64,000 bases of DNA, taken from the NCBI RefSeq assembly GCF_038502225.1, contig NW_027195555.1, positions 15,001 through 79,000 of the forward strand, written 5' to 3'. Below, piece after piece: positions 42,101-55,800 of the stretch (position 1 is its first letter; each line of letters starts with the position of its first letter). Origin of the DNA: Cherax quadricarinatus. Its lineage: Eukaryota > Arthropoda > Malacostraca > Decapoda > Parastacidae. The notes under the pieces are model-generated. The model was not told where the DNA came from, did no database searches, and worked only from the letters and a program-made list of their open reading frames with translations. Position numbers and translations under genes: made by a program.

Positions 42101-44839
42101 TATAGTGATGCATGCTAATGGTGAAGGATTTTTAAAGATTCTCCAAAGAGGATGTTGCTAGTCATGTGTGTTAAGTGACTTCAATGATGATAGTTGTGTA
42201 GATGCAAATATGCCGATTATATTGAAGAAAGTTTTGAAATCGAAGGTAGTAACTGAACGCTCCTACACAGCGTTTTTGGCGATAAAATATAGTTTAAGAT
42301 GTCCAGTAAATGGTGAGTTCTGCCTCAGAACATGGTTTTGTCGTGCAATTAGAAAAACCTCACAAAATTTAACACTGCCTAACGTAAGCATAACCTCATT
42401 TAACAGAACCTAACCTACTTCTTTATCGGCAGAAATGAAACTCTTGTGTCTTTGTTTACTGTCGCTGGCTCAAATATTAACAGCTAACTGGCGATGAAGC
42501 TGCAATCGAAACAAATTAAGGGATAATTTTGGCTAATATCGCCCAAAATAACAATTTGCATTTATTCCGTGGTGCAGATAGCTTGTACGTATCATAAAGT
42601 ATAATAAAATGCATTAGTTCCTTCGTGGATTAGTCTGCAATACAGCAGCACTGAAATATTGGTTTTCGTGCGATATTAGGTGAATGTTTCGTCGGACTGG
42701 GATCTTAACTATTAACGCCGATTTACGTAGTGGAAGATTTGTTTAGTTATTGAACCTTGCAAAGGCCGGTTTGAACATTTTTCTGACAAACCCTCGGCTG
42801 TCCTTGTGTAGTAATTTATAGGATGTACGCGATTTCTAGTTGTTTAAAAAAAACAATTTCTTCCTTAAAGAACTGTAACGAATTTGATAAAGCAGAAAAT
42901 TTAGGAAAGGAGAGACATTTGAAACGCATTTTTATGGCATTTTTAATTTTCAATAAATTTAGTATGGCTGGAAATAAAACATTTACATATGGCTTTATTT
43001 TAGAGCCAGGCATAACACATGCACAGTTGTCTTTCTTACAGATGTTTGTTTATAACTAGAGAACGCCCTAACTGATCGGCTTAAATTTTGAATGCGGCTC
43101 ATCTATCAGTATGGAATGAATCAAGGAATTTTCCCTGGTTCCCTTTTGTAACCATGTGAACTAATTTTGGCACGTTTCTTCAGAACTGCTTCAAACCTTG
43201 ATGACTTATGCATCTTTTAAAAGGCATAGTACCTTTATGCTTAGGCTATACAAATACAAAATTGCCAATTTAATAACATAGTTAATACAAATGGAATTAT
43301 TGAATTCCGAGCGATAAGTGAAAAATGCCTCTTCTGACTTGTGTCGGTCTTGTAATGCAAGTGTCTGAATTTCAAAGGAAGCTTCTCACTGATTTTATTT
43401 TGTAAAAACTTCGTTATGAGAATCATATTAAGCAAAATTATTCACATGAAATAACTAGAGAAATGTGTCATTTTTTTATTTGATTTAAGCCATGAAGACC
43501 GGTGAATTTTCCTTAGCGACAGGCATGAAATGATACTGGACTGTGTTGATGCCAATATCTCACTTTCATTGAATAAACTGGAAAAGTTTAAATGCTTGTT
43601 TTAATCCTGCAAGTTAATGCCTCATCCAGTTGGCATTAAACCGTAAACATTGATAACGTAAAAACGGAACTTCTAAGAGGATTTGTGATTCTCTTTGTAC
43701 TTCTAAAACTAATGTATCACAGTGAAAAATTCGAATAGGGTTTGAGCTGACCATATGCTATTTTGTCATTATTATTTAAGAAATATGGATATTAGTTTCA
43801 TTACAATAACTTGAGAATGCCTTTTCCGATTACTAGCTTCAAAAGCTTCATCGTGATGCTTAGCTGAACAGGAAACTTGAGTTTTGGGATACGGGGATGC
43901 CTTTCCTGGGTCACACACACACAAAAGAAATATGTAGTTGTATTTTTGCTTGTTGTAACGACTCATCAGATTACACCTCATTACCATAACAGAGAGTGGA
44001 AGGAAAAATTATTAATTTTATAGAGATGGAAAGAGTAAGCATATTTATATAATAAAAATGGGAAGGCTAAATTTACAGGGATTGGAAGGGTGAATTTCAT
44101 TTTTCTCACAGAAATGGGAAGGGTAAATTTCTTCCAGCAGAGAGAGAAATGAACGTTAATTATGTATTATTGCGATTATTTTATTTAAAAAAAAAAATAT
44201 TGTAAATTTCTTTCTCTGAGATATGTACAGGACAAATATGTTTTTTTTATTCACAGAGGTAAGAAATAAAAAGATGTGTTTCTAACATAGAGATGGAAGA
44301 GGCAGACTAATGTCTTTGCTTTACTGAAGACAGACAAGAAATATTAGTAATTGCGGCGCGGGTGTACATTACTAGTGGGCAGACAATTTTGGTAGGGAAA
44401 TTGCAACAATATTTTTTGGAAGAAGAGAATTGCACAGTGTAACCCATGAAAGAGAAGGTAATATTACTCAAGAATAAGTATTTCAAAAGCTTAACAAGTT
44501 AGAGACCAGACCGCGATGAGCAGAGTACTGAGTCTCCACCATTCCTAGTGCCTAATGACCCATTCGAGTTTAGTAGTTCACGTAAATATTTACGATTGTT
44601 TATTAATAAAGACATTTAGTAACCTAATTACATTAACGATCACTGAGGAAGAAGTGATTTTTTATTTTGCAAAATAAATTACAGAAAAAAAATCAAAATA
44701 AATTGTGGTTTAGCAGATATTGCAAGGTGTTGCCAAAACGACAAAGAAAGTAAGTTTCTAAATATTCAAATTCCATTTTGAAAATTTAAATAAAGCCTAT
44801 TGTCATATGCACATACGAACAGACGCACACGTACACGTA
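39122..44839. other. 5.7 kb with no gene seen; AT-rich, faint old repeats
   Basis: No ORF above chance and no RNA gene. Between about 40720 and 41790, words like GAGTTCCA/GAGCTCCAG..TCCTG recur irregularly (40770, 40890, 40950, 41260, 41715). At 43049-43100 and 43805-43850 a phrase containing AACT.GAGAA.GCC and then GCTT.AA recurs, and is seen again at 48741, 49205 and 49433. Both look like old, decayed repeats. Confidence 0.5.
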
Positions 44840-44894
44840 CAGGCACACGCTCACTCATACGTGCACGCGCGCGCACACACTCACACACACACAC
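44840..44894. repeat. CA/CG-rich simple repeat
   Basis: CACA, CGCGCGCACA and ACGTACAC words leading into TCACACACACACAC, directly upstream of LINE fragment A4. Confidence 0.8.
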
Positions 44895-45370
44895 GTCAGG
44901 AAACTAGAGAAAGTACAAAGGTTTGCGACAAGGTTAGTTCCAGAGCTAAGGGGAATGTCCTATGAAGAAAGATTAAGAGAAATCGGCCTGACCTCACTGG
45001 AGGACAGGAGGGTCAGGGGAGACATGATAACGACATATAAAATACTGCGTGGAATAGACAAGGTGGACAAAGACAGGATGTTCCAGGGAGGGGACACAGA
45101 AACAAGAGGCCACAATTGGAAGTTGAAGACACAAATGAGTCAGAGAGATAGTAGGAAGTATTTCTTCAGTCATAGAGTTGTAAGGCAGTGGAATAGCCTA
45201 GAAAATGACGTAGTGGAGGCAGGAACCATACACAGTTTTAAGACGAGGTTTGATAAAGCTCATGGAGCGGGGAGAGAGAGGGCCTAGTAGCAACCGGTGA
45301 AGAGGCGGGGCCAGGAGCTAGGACTCGACCCCTGCAACCACAAATAGGTGAGTACAAATAGGTGAGTACA
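44895..45370 (+). mobile_element. Family A LINE, 3' fragment A4 with intact C-terminal frame
   Basis: Begins at GTCAGGAAACTAGAG, farther 5' than A1, and ends in the two 14-bp terminal units (45342-45369). The 110-codon frame 44955-45287 is open through the C-terminal domain (YEERLREIGL, RGDMITTYKI, WNSLENDVVEA, FKTRFDKA). Bases 45001-45370 are identical to 7859-8228. It is followed by (CA)n. Confidence 0.87.
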
Positions 45371-45381
45371 CACACACACAC

Positions 45382-45491
45382 GCCTGTGACGAGCGGGATT
45401 CCACAGGGGTCAGCCCTATGGCTAGTGATGTTTTTGGTATATGTGACTGACATGACAGAAAGGACAGACTCAGAACTGTCCCTGTTTGCTG
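45382..45491 (+). mobile_element. Family A LINE, small RT fragment A5
   Basis: The words CTGTGACGAGCGGGATTCCA and ATGTGACTGACATGACAG match the [16 protein letters not shown] region with substitutions. It follows the tail of A4 after a short (CA)n, the same order as A1 then A2 at 7859-8807. Confidence 0.65.
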
Positions 45492-47650
45492 GAAAACTTC
45501 ATGCACCAACATGTTAGGAATACAGAGAAGATAGGAAAGGAGAGGATGTTCCAGCAAGGCTGGACCTTGTATTCTCCTTGGACAGTTCATATGTAGAGGG
45601 TAATACATATTAATGGCCCCTTGGCGCTAGTGATCGCGTGGTTCTGAATTTTGAATACCTTGTAGAGTTAACAGTTGAGAATGAAGCAGTACGAGAGAAG
45701 CCAAACTTCAAAAAATGGGATGCACAGGTATGAGACGATTCCTGCATGAGGTGCAGTGGGAAGGAGAACTAAAGAGAAAGACAGTAAATGGAATGATAGA
45801 ATAAGTGAACACAAAGTGAAGGGAGGCAGAGTGAGCCCATAGTTTACCTGGAGAAGCAGAGAGACAAAAGCCAAGTGTGCTAAAGCATGGAAAAAGTATG
45901 GAATGCAAAGGACTCAAGAAAACAAGGAGACGAGCAGAAGAACAGAAACGAATATGCATGGATAAGGAAAGAGGTATAACAGCACTATGACAATGACATA
46001 TCATTAAAAGCGAAATCTGACTCATAGTTGTTATACACTGACATCAGGAGAAAAACAATAGTCAAGGACCAGGACAGGTTGAGGAAGGAATGCGGGGAGC
46101 TCACAAAGAGTAACCAGGAAGTATGTGAAGAGCTTGGCACAAGATTTAGAGAAGTATTTGCAGTAAAGACAGAAATGCTTCCAGCAAACCAAGGCAGTAG
46201 GATGCACCAGCAAATGCTGAACACGCTGCACATAACCAAGGAGGAGGTGAAGAAACTACTAGGTGAAGTAGATACCTCGAAGTCGGTAGGCCCAGATAAC
46301 ATTTCTCTGTGGATCCTGAGAGAGGGAGCAGAGGAACTGTGTGTGCCGCTCGCAGCAATCTTCAATAAATCTAAGGTGTGGAAGACAGCAAATGTAGTTT
46401 CAATTTTTAAGAAAGGAGACAGACAGGCAGTATTAAACTACAAGACCAGTGTTACTGACATGAATAGTATGAATAGTCATAGAAAAGAATATCAGAAGAG
46501 TGGTGAAGCACATAGAAATAATTGGGTTCATACATGACAATCAGTACGGCGTCCGGATGGGAAATCCTGTGTCACAAATCTATTTGAGTTCTACGTCAAG
46601 GCAATAGAAGTAAGACAGAAACAGGGACGGGTAGGTTGCATTATTTTGGTCTGTAAGAAGGTTTTCGACACAGTGCCACACAAAAGACTGGTTCAAAAGC
46701 TAGAGGAGCAGGCAGGAATAGTAGGGAAAGCACTGCAATGAATCTAGGAATACCTTACAGGAAGGAAACAACAAGTGTTTGTACGTGATGAAGTGTCAGA
46801 GTGGTGCATATGTCGAGTGGGGTTCCACAAGGATCAGTCCTAGGTCTGATGCTGTTTCTTGTATATGTTAATGACATGATGGAAGAAATAGATTCAGAGG
46901 TGTCCCTGTTCGCCGGTGATATGAAACTAATGAGGAGTATACAAGCGGACGAGGATCACCTAAGATTACAATGGGATCTGGAAAGGCTGCAAGTCTGGTC
47001 CAACAAATGGGTTCTGGAGTTTAACCGCAGCAAGTGCAAAGTCACGAAGATTGGGGAAGGACAAAGAAGACCGCAGAACCCCTGGGGCGCACATCAATCA
47101 AATAACCGCTGCAGTATATAAGCGCCTGGGAAACCTTAGAATAGCATTTCGACATCTAAATAAGGATTCATCAAGACGTCAGGAATACATTGGAGCATGC
47201 AGCACCAGTATGGAACTCACATGTGGCCAAACACGTCAAAAAATGTAGTGCAAAAGTATGCAACAAGATTAGTCCCGGAGCTAAGGAAAGGTTAAGGGAA
47301 CTCGAGGACAGGAGGAAAAAGGCGATCACAATAACGACGTATAAAACATGGAGAGGAATTGCCAGGTGGCTAGAATGTTTCAGAGATAGGACACAGGAAC
47401 AAGGGGGCCACAGATGGAAGTTGAAAACCCAGATGTGTCATACGGATGTTAGAAAGTATTTCTTTAGTCTTATAGTTATCAGGAAGTGGAATAATCTGGA
47501 GAGCGATGTGTGGAGGCAAATTCAATATATAGCTTTAATAAAGGGTATGATAAGGCTCTAGGAGCGGCGAGAGAGTGACCTAGTAGTGGCCAGCGAAGAG
47601 GCGGGACCAGGAGCTATGAATCGACCCCTGCCACCACACATAGGTGAGTC
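45492..47650 (+). pseudogene. Family A LINE copy A6, longer but broken
   Basis: Carries the region before the RT (frame 46028-46537: KSVGPDNISLWILREGAEELCVP, then a damaged NYRP region), RT near 46560-46960 and the C-terminal domain (47190-47561). The RT part has a stop before the tract (IVGKALQ followed by TGA) and FAGD in place of FADD at about 46910-46921. The 3' tail at 47640-47650 retains only one partial terminal unit. The 5' section 45492-46020 looks like decayed endonuclease-to-RT linker. Confidence 0.75.
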
Positions 47651-48560
47651 AACATACACAAGGAACGACCAGGAGCTCGGCAGGTAATTAAAGGAGATAT
47701 TCTCGGAGGAAAATGGCAGAGTACACCAGGGAGTACTGCACACAGTACATACTAGACGAGAGCAATTGAGAAAGTTATTGCTCGAGTCAGACATATCGAA
47801 GGCAATGGGATCAGGAAATCTCTCTTCTTGGGTCCTAAGATCGAGTGCGGTAGCTGTTTGTAAGCCACTAGCCACACTCTTCAACATGTCAGTCGACACA
47901 TGGCAACTGCTAGAGGTGTGAAAGACAGCCAGTGTGGTCCCAGTTTGAAGAAAGGGAAAAGAGTGGCAGCGTTATCGGTATCAGTCACATGTATAATATG
48001 TAAAGTTATAAAGAATATTATCAGAAGTACACAAAGGAGCTGGTTCATAAACATCAACCAGCATGACTTTAAAGATAGTAAGTTCTATCTCAAATTTTCC
48101 GTAGATCTATGACAAGGTAACAGAAGTGAAGCATGATCATGAGTAATGTTCAGATGGGACTGTAAGAAGGCTTTGAGACAGTACCGTACAAATTAGACAA
48201 ATGCTAGAACAGGAAGTTGGAATAAAGGGAAAAGCACTATAATGAATCAAGGAATATATAACAGGATTGAAACAACGAATGATTTACCAAGAAGTGTAGG
48301 AGTAAGGGAGTGTTGACGAGTGACTTTCCACAAGAATCAGTACTAGAACAGGTACTATTCCTTGTGTATGTGAACATGACATAAGAAATAGTCAGAGTAT
48401 ACATATTATCAGATAATGTACAATAATGTGGAGAACAGAAACAGATGAGGATAAGGAAAGCTATAAATGGATCTTGACTGAGAAGTAGATACTATAATTT
48501 ACCTCCAGCAAGTGCAAAATTCAGAAGATTGGAGATAGGCTAAGAAGATCACAAACCATA
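47651..48560 (+). pseudogene. Family A-related LINE copy A7, strongly decayed
   Basis: Starts directly after the tail of A6. Matches in order: GGGAGTACTGCACAC, KAMGSGNLSSWVLR-like codons near 47800-47840, CCAGTTTGAAGAAAGGG (VPSLKKG), KAL, a TTATCAGATAATGTAC stretch at the catalytic box position, and CAGCAAGTGCAAAATTC. No frame stays open. This copy is older than A6. Confidence 0.65.
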
Positions 48561-49831
48561 GACCATAACCAGCATCAAGGTACTCTGTCACCTTGAGGAG
48601 GCGTCCTCAAGCTATTTAATTAAAAATATATTATTTAGAGAATAAAAGTTACAAAATCACATCTACACTATTTCAGATAACACTTGATTTTTTCTTTTTT
48701 TTTTTTTACCTTAGTCTTACTTTTCGATTTTATTTTGTTCATAACTTGAGAATGTCTCATCCAAACAGCTCTGAATCTTCAACACTTATGTATGGTAACG
48801 AGGACCAAATTCTAGAAAAAATTTGCATGTTCAAGTGTCCTTTGAGTAAATTTATTGAACTTATTCTCAGTATTCTGGGATGGTTCAGATAACGTCTAAA
48901 TTCTTCAGTGACGGAGCTTCAAACGTTCATGAAAGGCGCCGACAAATATGACTACGAAGAAGAATGCAATTTAAACGCCTATGTGTAGATTCGATGTTAT
49001 GTATAAAATACTGTAATATTTTTAGTCCCATTAAATCATGTTAAATTTCAGTTTATCTTTTCTGAACGACTGCAGTGTTTAATGGCTGATGCATCTTATG
49101 GCCTCGATAGTATTCATTAAGTTTCACTTACATGCAGGCAAATTTTTTTGGTGTAGCAAAATAGTAAAGAAAGTTGGAGTCATATGATTACTGCTGTAAC
49201 AGGATAATGGCTTATCTGATTGGCTTTAAATTTTTACCAACGGTGTGGTTTCCTGAATAAAAGTCTCATATTGTCATTGGTTAAGTCTCTATCTGCCAAT
49301 TTCTTCTGACCGGATTAAAAATATTATTGACGATGGACTCTATAACAAGGATAACCCATAAGTTGAATCTGAAAAGGTGCAATTTAAAGTTTTACTGAGG
49401 TAAATAAAAAACATATAATTGTGGGAATCGGGTCGATTACTCGAGAATCCTTATACTGACTTGTTTCAAATTTTTACCATTGGTATAAAAGACACCCTTA
49501 TCACGTGCCCTAAATACTCTATGAGAAGCCTAAAGAGAAGTGATGAACAGGCTTCTCAACTGTCAGACCGACCAACTAGAGAAGCAAAGACACTGGAGTC
49601 ATCTCAGTCATTAGAAACCACCGATATTGCTCCACTTCACGAAGATAGTAGCAAAACAATCGCAAAAATAAATACAGACCAAAAACCCAAACATTACACA
49701 TTATCAAGATCTTTGAAAGGGTTTTAAGAGCAATGATGATTCATCTCGGACACTTGCTCTCTCTTAGCTGGAGTATTGTTGTGTACTAACCCCCTCCTCC
49801 TCAAGACAGGAAAAATAGCATAAATTCAGTC
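48561..49831. other. No gene seen
   Basis: AT-rich, with the recurrent phrase noted for 39122-44839 at 48741-48783, 49205-49240 and 49433-49490. The 102-codon frame at 49419-49727 shows no recognisable domain. Confidence 0.5.
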
Positions 49832-52800
49832 AAGCACCTATGGTTGGTGAGAGTCAAACACCAATGTTGGTGAGAGTCAAACACCAGTGTTGGTGAGAGT
49901 GAAACACAAGTGTTGGTGAGAGTCAAACACCAGTGTTGGTGAGAGTCAAACACTAGTGCTGGTGAGAGTGAAACACAAGTGTTGGTGAGAGTCAAACACC
50001 AATGTTGGTGAGAGTCAAACACCAGTGTTGGTGAGAGTCAAACACCAGTGTTGGTGAGAGTCGAACACCAGTGTTGGTGAGAGTCAAACACCAGTGTTGG
50101 TGAGAGTGAAACACAAGTGTTGGTGAGAGTCAAACACCAGTGTTGGTGAGAGTGAAACACAAGTGTTGGTGAGAGTCAAACACCAGTGTTGGTGAGAGTG
50201 AAACACAAGTGTTGGTGAGAGTCAAACACCAGTGTTGGTGAGAGTCAAACACCAGTGTTGGTGAGAGTCAAACACCAGTGTTGGTGAGAGTCAAACACAA
50301 GTGCTGGTGAGAGTCTAACACCAGTGTTGGTGAGAGTCAAACACCAGTGTTGGTGAGAGTCAAACACCAGTGTTGGTGAGAGTCAAACACCAGTGTTGGT
50401 GAGAGTCAAACACCAGTGTTGGTGAGAGTCAAACACCAGTGTTGGTGAGAGTCAAACACCAGTGTTGGTGAGAGTCAAACACCAGTGTTGGTGAGAGTCA
50501 AACACCAGTGTTGGTGAGAGTCAAACACCAGTGTTGGTGAGAGTCAAACACCAGTGCTGGTGAGAGTCTAACACCAGTGTTGGTGAGAGTCAAACACCAG
50601 TGTTGGTGAGAGTCAAACACCAGTGTTGGTGAGAGTCTAACACCAGTGTTGGTGAGAGTCTAACACCAGTGTTGGTGAGAGTCAAACACCAGTGTTGGTG
50701 AGAGTCTAACACCAGTGTTGGTGAGAGTCTAACACCAGTGTTGGTGAGAGTCTAACACCAGTGTTGGTGAGAGTCAAACACCAGTGTTGGTGAGAGTCTA
50801 ACACCAGTGTTGGTGAGAGTCAAACACCAGTGTTGGTGAGAGTCTAACACCAGTGTTGGTGAGAGTCTAACACCAGTGTTGGTGAGAGTCAAACACCAGT
50901 GTTGGTGAGAGTCAAACACCAGTGTTGGTGAGAGTCAAACACCAGTGTTGGTGAGAGTCTAACACCAGTGTTGGTGAGAGTCTAACACCAGTGTTGGTGA
51001 GAGTCAAACACAAGTGTTGGTGAGAGTCAAACACCAGTGTTGGTGAGAGTCAAACACCAGTGTTGGTGAGAGTCAAACACCAGTGTTGGTGAGAGTCTAA
51101 CACCAGTGTTGGTGAGAGTCAAACACCAGTGTTGGTGAGAGTCAAACACCAGTGTTGGTGAGAGTCAAACACCAGTGTTGGTGAGAGTCAAACACCAGTG
51201 TTGGTGAGAGTCAAACACCAGTGTTGGTGAGAGTCAAACACCAGTGTTGGTGAGAGTCAAACACCAGTGTTGGTGAGAGTCAAACACCAGTGTTGGTGAG
51301 AGTCAAACACCAGTGTTGGTGAGAGTCTAACACCAGTGTTGGTGAGAGTCAAACACCAGTGTTGGTGAGAGTCAAACACCAGTGTTGGTGAGAGTCAAAC
51401 ACCAGTGTTGGTGAGAGTCTAACACCAGTGTTGGTGAGAGTCAAACACCAGTGTTGGTGAGAGTCAAACACCAGTGTTGGTGAGAGTCTAACACCAGTGT
51501 TGGTGAGAGTCAAACACCAGTGTTGGTGAGAGTCAAACACCAGTGTTGGTGAGAGTCAAACACCAGTGTTGGTGAGAGTCAAACACCAGTGTTGGTGAGA
51601 GTCAAACACCAGTGTTGGTGAGAGTAACACCAGTGTTGGTAACACCAGTGTTGGTGAGAGTCTAACACCAGTGTTGGTGAGAGTCTAACACCAGTGTTGG
51701 TGAGCGTCAAACACCAGTGTTGGTGAGAGTCTAACACCAGTGTTGGTGAGAGTCTAACACCAGTGTTGGTGAGAGTCAGTGTTGGTGAGAGTCTAACACC
51801 AGTGTTGGTGAGAGTCAAACACCAGTGTTGGTGAGAGTCAAACACCAGTGTTGGTGAGAGTCTAACACCAGTGTTGGTGAGAGTCTAACACCAGTGTTGG
51901 TGAGAGTCTAACACCAGTGTTGGTGAGAGTCAAACACCAGTGTTGGTGAGAGTCAAACACCAGTGTTGGTGAGAGTCTAACACCAGTGTTGGTGAGAGTC
52001 TAACACCAGTGTTGGTGAGAGTCTAACACCAGTGTTGGTGAGAGTCAAACACCAGTGTTGGTGAGAGTCTAACACCAGTGTTGGTGAGAGTCTAACACCA
52101 GTGTTGGTGAGAGTCTAACACCAGTGTTGGTGAGAGTCAAACACCAGTGTTGGTGAGAGTCAAACACCAGTGTTGGTGAGAGTCTAACACCAGTGTTGGT
52201 GAGAGTCTAACACCAGTGTTGGTGAGAGTCTAACACCAGTGTTGGTGAGAGTCAAACACCAGTGTTGGTGAGAGTCAAACACTAGTGTTGGTGAGAGTCT
52301 AACACCAGTGTTGGTGAGAGTCTAACACCAGTGTTGGTGAGAGTCTAACACCAGTGTTGGTGAGAGTCAAACACCAGTGTTGGTGAGAGTCAAACACCAG
52401 TGTTGGTGAGAGTCAAACACCAGTGTTGGTGAGAGTCTAACAGCAGTGTTGGTGAGAGTCTAACACCAGTGTTGGTGAGAGTCTAACACCAGTGTTGGTG
52501 AGAGTCTAACACCAGTGTTGGTGAGAGTCTAACACCAGTGTTGGTGAGAGTCAAACACCAGTGTTGGTGAGAGTCTAACACCAGTGTTGGTGAGAGTCTA
52601 ACACCAGTGTTGGTGAGAGTCTAACACCAGTGTTGGTGAGAGTCTAACACCAGTGTTGGTGAGAGTCTAACACCAGTGTTGGTGAGAGTCTAACACCAGT
52701 GTTGGTGAGAGTCAAACACCAGTGTTGGTGAGAGTCAAACACCAGTGTTGGTGAGAGTCTAACACCAGTGTTGGTGAGAGTCTAACACCAGTGTTGGTGA

Positions 52801-55800
52801 GAGGCTAACACCAGTGTTGGTGAGAGTCAAACACCAGTGTTGGTGAGAGTCTAACACCAGTGTTGGTGAGAGTCTAACACCAGTGTTGGGGAGAGTCAAA
52901 CACCAGTGTTGGTGAGAGGCTAACACCAGTGTTGGTGAGAGTCAAACACCAGTGTTGGTGAGAGTCTAACACCAGTGTTGGTGAGAGTCAAACACCAGTG
53001 TTGGTGAGAGTCAAACACCAGTGTTGGTGAGAGTCTAACACCAGTGTTGGTGAGAGGCTAACACCAGTGTTGGTGAGAGGCTAACACCAGTGTTGGTGAG
53101 AGTCTAACACCAGTGTTGGTGAGAGTCAAACACCAGTGTTGGTGAGAGTCTAACACCAGTGTTGGTGAGAGGCTAACACCAGTGTTGGTGAGAGTCAAAC
53201 ACCAGTGTTGGTGAGAGTCTAACACCAGTGTTGGTGAGAGGCTAACACCAGTGTTGGTGAGAGTCTAACACCAGTGTTGGTGAGAGTCAAACACCAGTGC
53301 TGGTGAGAGTCTAACACCAGTGTTGGTGAGAGTCTAACACCAGTGTTGGTGAGAGTCAAACACCAGTGTTGGTGAGAGTCAAACACCAGTGTTGGTGAGA
53401 GTCTAACACCAGTGTTGGTGAGAGTCTAACACCAGTGTTGGTGAGAGTCTAACACCAGTGTTGGTGAGAGTCAAACACCAGTGTTGGTGAGAGTCTAACA
53501 CCAGTGTTGGTGAGAGGCTAACACCAGTGTTGGTGAGAGTCTAACACCAGTGTTGGTGAGAGTCAAACACCAGTGCTGGTGAGAGTCTAACACCAGTGTT
53601 GGTGAGAGTCAAACACCAGTGTTGGTGAGAGTCAAACACCAGTGTTGGTGAGAGTCTAACACCAGTGTTGGTGAGAGTCTAACACCAGTGCTGGTGAGAG
53701 TCTAACACCAGTGTTGGTGAGAGTCAAACACCAGTGTTGGTGAGAGTCTAACACCAGTGTTGGTGAGAGGCTAACACCAGTGTTGGTGAGAGTCTAACAC
53801 CAGTGTTGGTGAGAGTCTAACACCAGTGCTGGTGAGAGTCTAACACCAGTGTTGGTGAGAGTCAAACACCAGTGTTGGTGAGAGTCTAACACCAGTGCTG
53901 GTGAGAGTCAAACACCAGTGTTGGTGAGAGTCTAACACCAGTGTTGGTGAGAGTCAAACACCAGTGTTGGTGAGAGTCAAACACCAGTGTTGGTGAGAGT
54001 CAAACACCAGTGTTGGTGAGAGTCTAACACCAGTGCTGGTGAGAGTCAAACACCAGTGTTGGTGAGAGTCTAACACCAGTGTTGGTGAGAGTCTAACACC
54101 AGTGTTGGTGAGAGTCAAACACCAGTGTTGGTGAGAGTCAAACACCAGTGTTGGTGAGAGTCTAACACCAGTGTTGGTGAGAGTCTAACACCAGTGTTGG
54201 TGAGAGTCAAACACCAGTGTTGGTGAGAGTCAAACACCAGTGTTGGTGAGAGTCTAACAACAGTGTTGGTGAGAGTCAAACACCAGTGTTGGTGAGAGTC
54301 AACCACCAGTGTTGGTGAGAGTCTAACACCAGTGTTGGTGAGAGTCTAACACCAGTGTTGGTGAGAGTCTAACACCAGTGTTGGTGAGAGTCAAACACCA
54401 GTGTTGGTGAGAGTCAAACACCAGTGTTGGTGAGAGTCAAACACCAGTGTTGGTGAGAGTCTAACACCAGTGTTGGTGAGAGTCTAACACCAGTGTTGGT
54501 GAGAGTCAAACACCAGTGTTGGTGAGAGTCAAACACCAGTGTTGGTGAGAGTCAAACACCAGTGTTGGTGAGAGTCAAACACCAGTGTTGGTGAGAGTCT
54601 AACACCAGTGTTGGTGAGAGTCTAACACCAGTGTTGGTGAGAGTCAAACACCAGTGTTGGTGAGAGTCTAACACTAGTGTTGGTGAGAGTCTAACACCAG
54701 TGTTGGTGAGAGTCTAACAACAGTGTTGGTGAGAGTCTAACACCAGTGTTGGTGAGAGTCTAACACCAGTGTTGGTGAGAGTCTAACACCAGTGTTGGTG
54801 AGAGTCTAACACCAGTGTTGGTGAGAGTCAAACACCAGTGTTGGTGAGAGTCAAACACCAGTGTTGGTGAGAGTCTAACACCAGTGTTGGTGAGAGTCAA
54901 ACACCAGTGTTGGTGAGAGTCAAACACCAGTGTTGGTGAGAGTCAAACACCAGTGTTGGTGAGAGTCTAACACCAGTGTTGGTGAGAGTCTAACACCAGT
55001 GTTGGTGAGAGTCAAACACCAGTGTTGGTGAGAGTCTAACACCAGTGTTGGTGAGAGTCTAACAACAGTGTTGGTGAGAGTCTAACACCAGTGTTGGTGA
55101 GAGTCAAACACCAGTGTTGGTGAGAGTCTAACACCAGTGTTGGTGAGAGTCTAACAACATTGTTGGTGAGAGTCTAACACCAGTGTTGGTGAGAGTCAAA
55201 CACCAGTGTTGGTGAGAGTCAAACACCAGTGTTGGTGAGAGTCTAACAACAGTGTTGGTGAGAGTCTAACACCAGTGTTGGTGAGAGTCTAACACCAGTG
55301 TTGGTGAGAGTCTAACACCAGTGTTGGTGAGAGTCTAACACCAGTGTTGGTGAGAGTCTAACAACAGTGTTGGTGAGAGTCTAACACCAGTGTTGGTGAG
55401 AGTCTAACAACAGTGTTGGTGAGAGTCTAACACCAGTGTTGGTGAGAGTCTAACACCAGTGTTGGTGAGAGTCAAACACCAGTGTTGGTGAGAGTCAAAC
55501 ACCAGTGTTGGTGAGAGTCAAACTCCAGTGTTGGTGAGAGTCTAACACCAGTGTTGGTGAGAGTCAAACACCAGTGTTGGTGAGAGTCAAACACCAGTGT
55601 TGGTGAGAGTCAAACACCAGTGTTGGTGAGAGTCAAACACCAGTGTTGGTGAGAGTCAAACACCAGTGTTGGTGAGAGTCTAACACCAGTGTTGGTGAGA
55701 GTCTAACACCAGTGTTGGTGAGAGTCTAACACCAGTGTTGGTGAGAGTCTAACACCAGTGTTGGTGAGAGTCTAACACCAGTGTTGGTGAGAGTCTAACA

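Noticed and set aside
49419..49727. 102-codon Ser/Thr-rich open frame
   Set aside because: Starts inside the faint recurrent phrase and shows no domain; probably chance.
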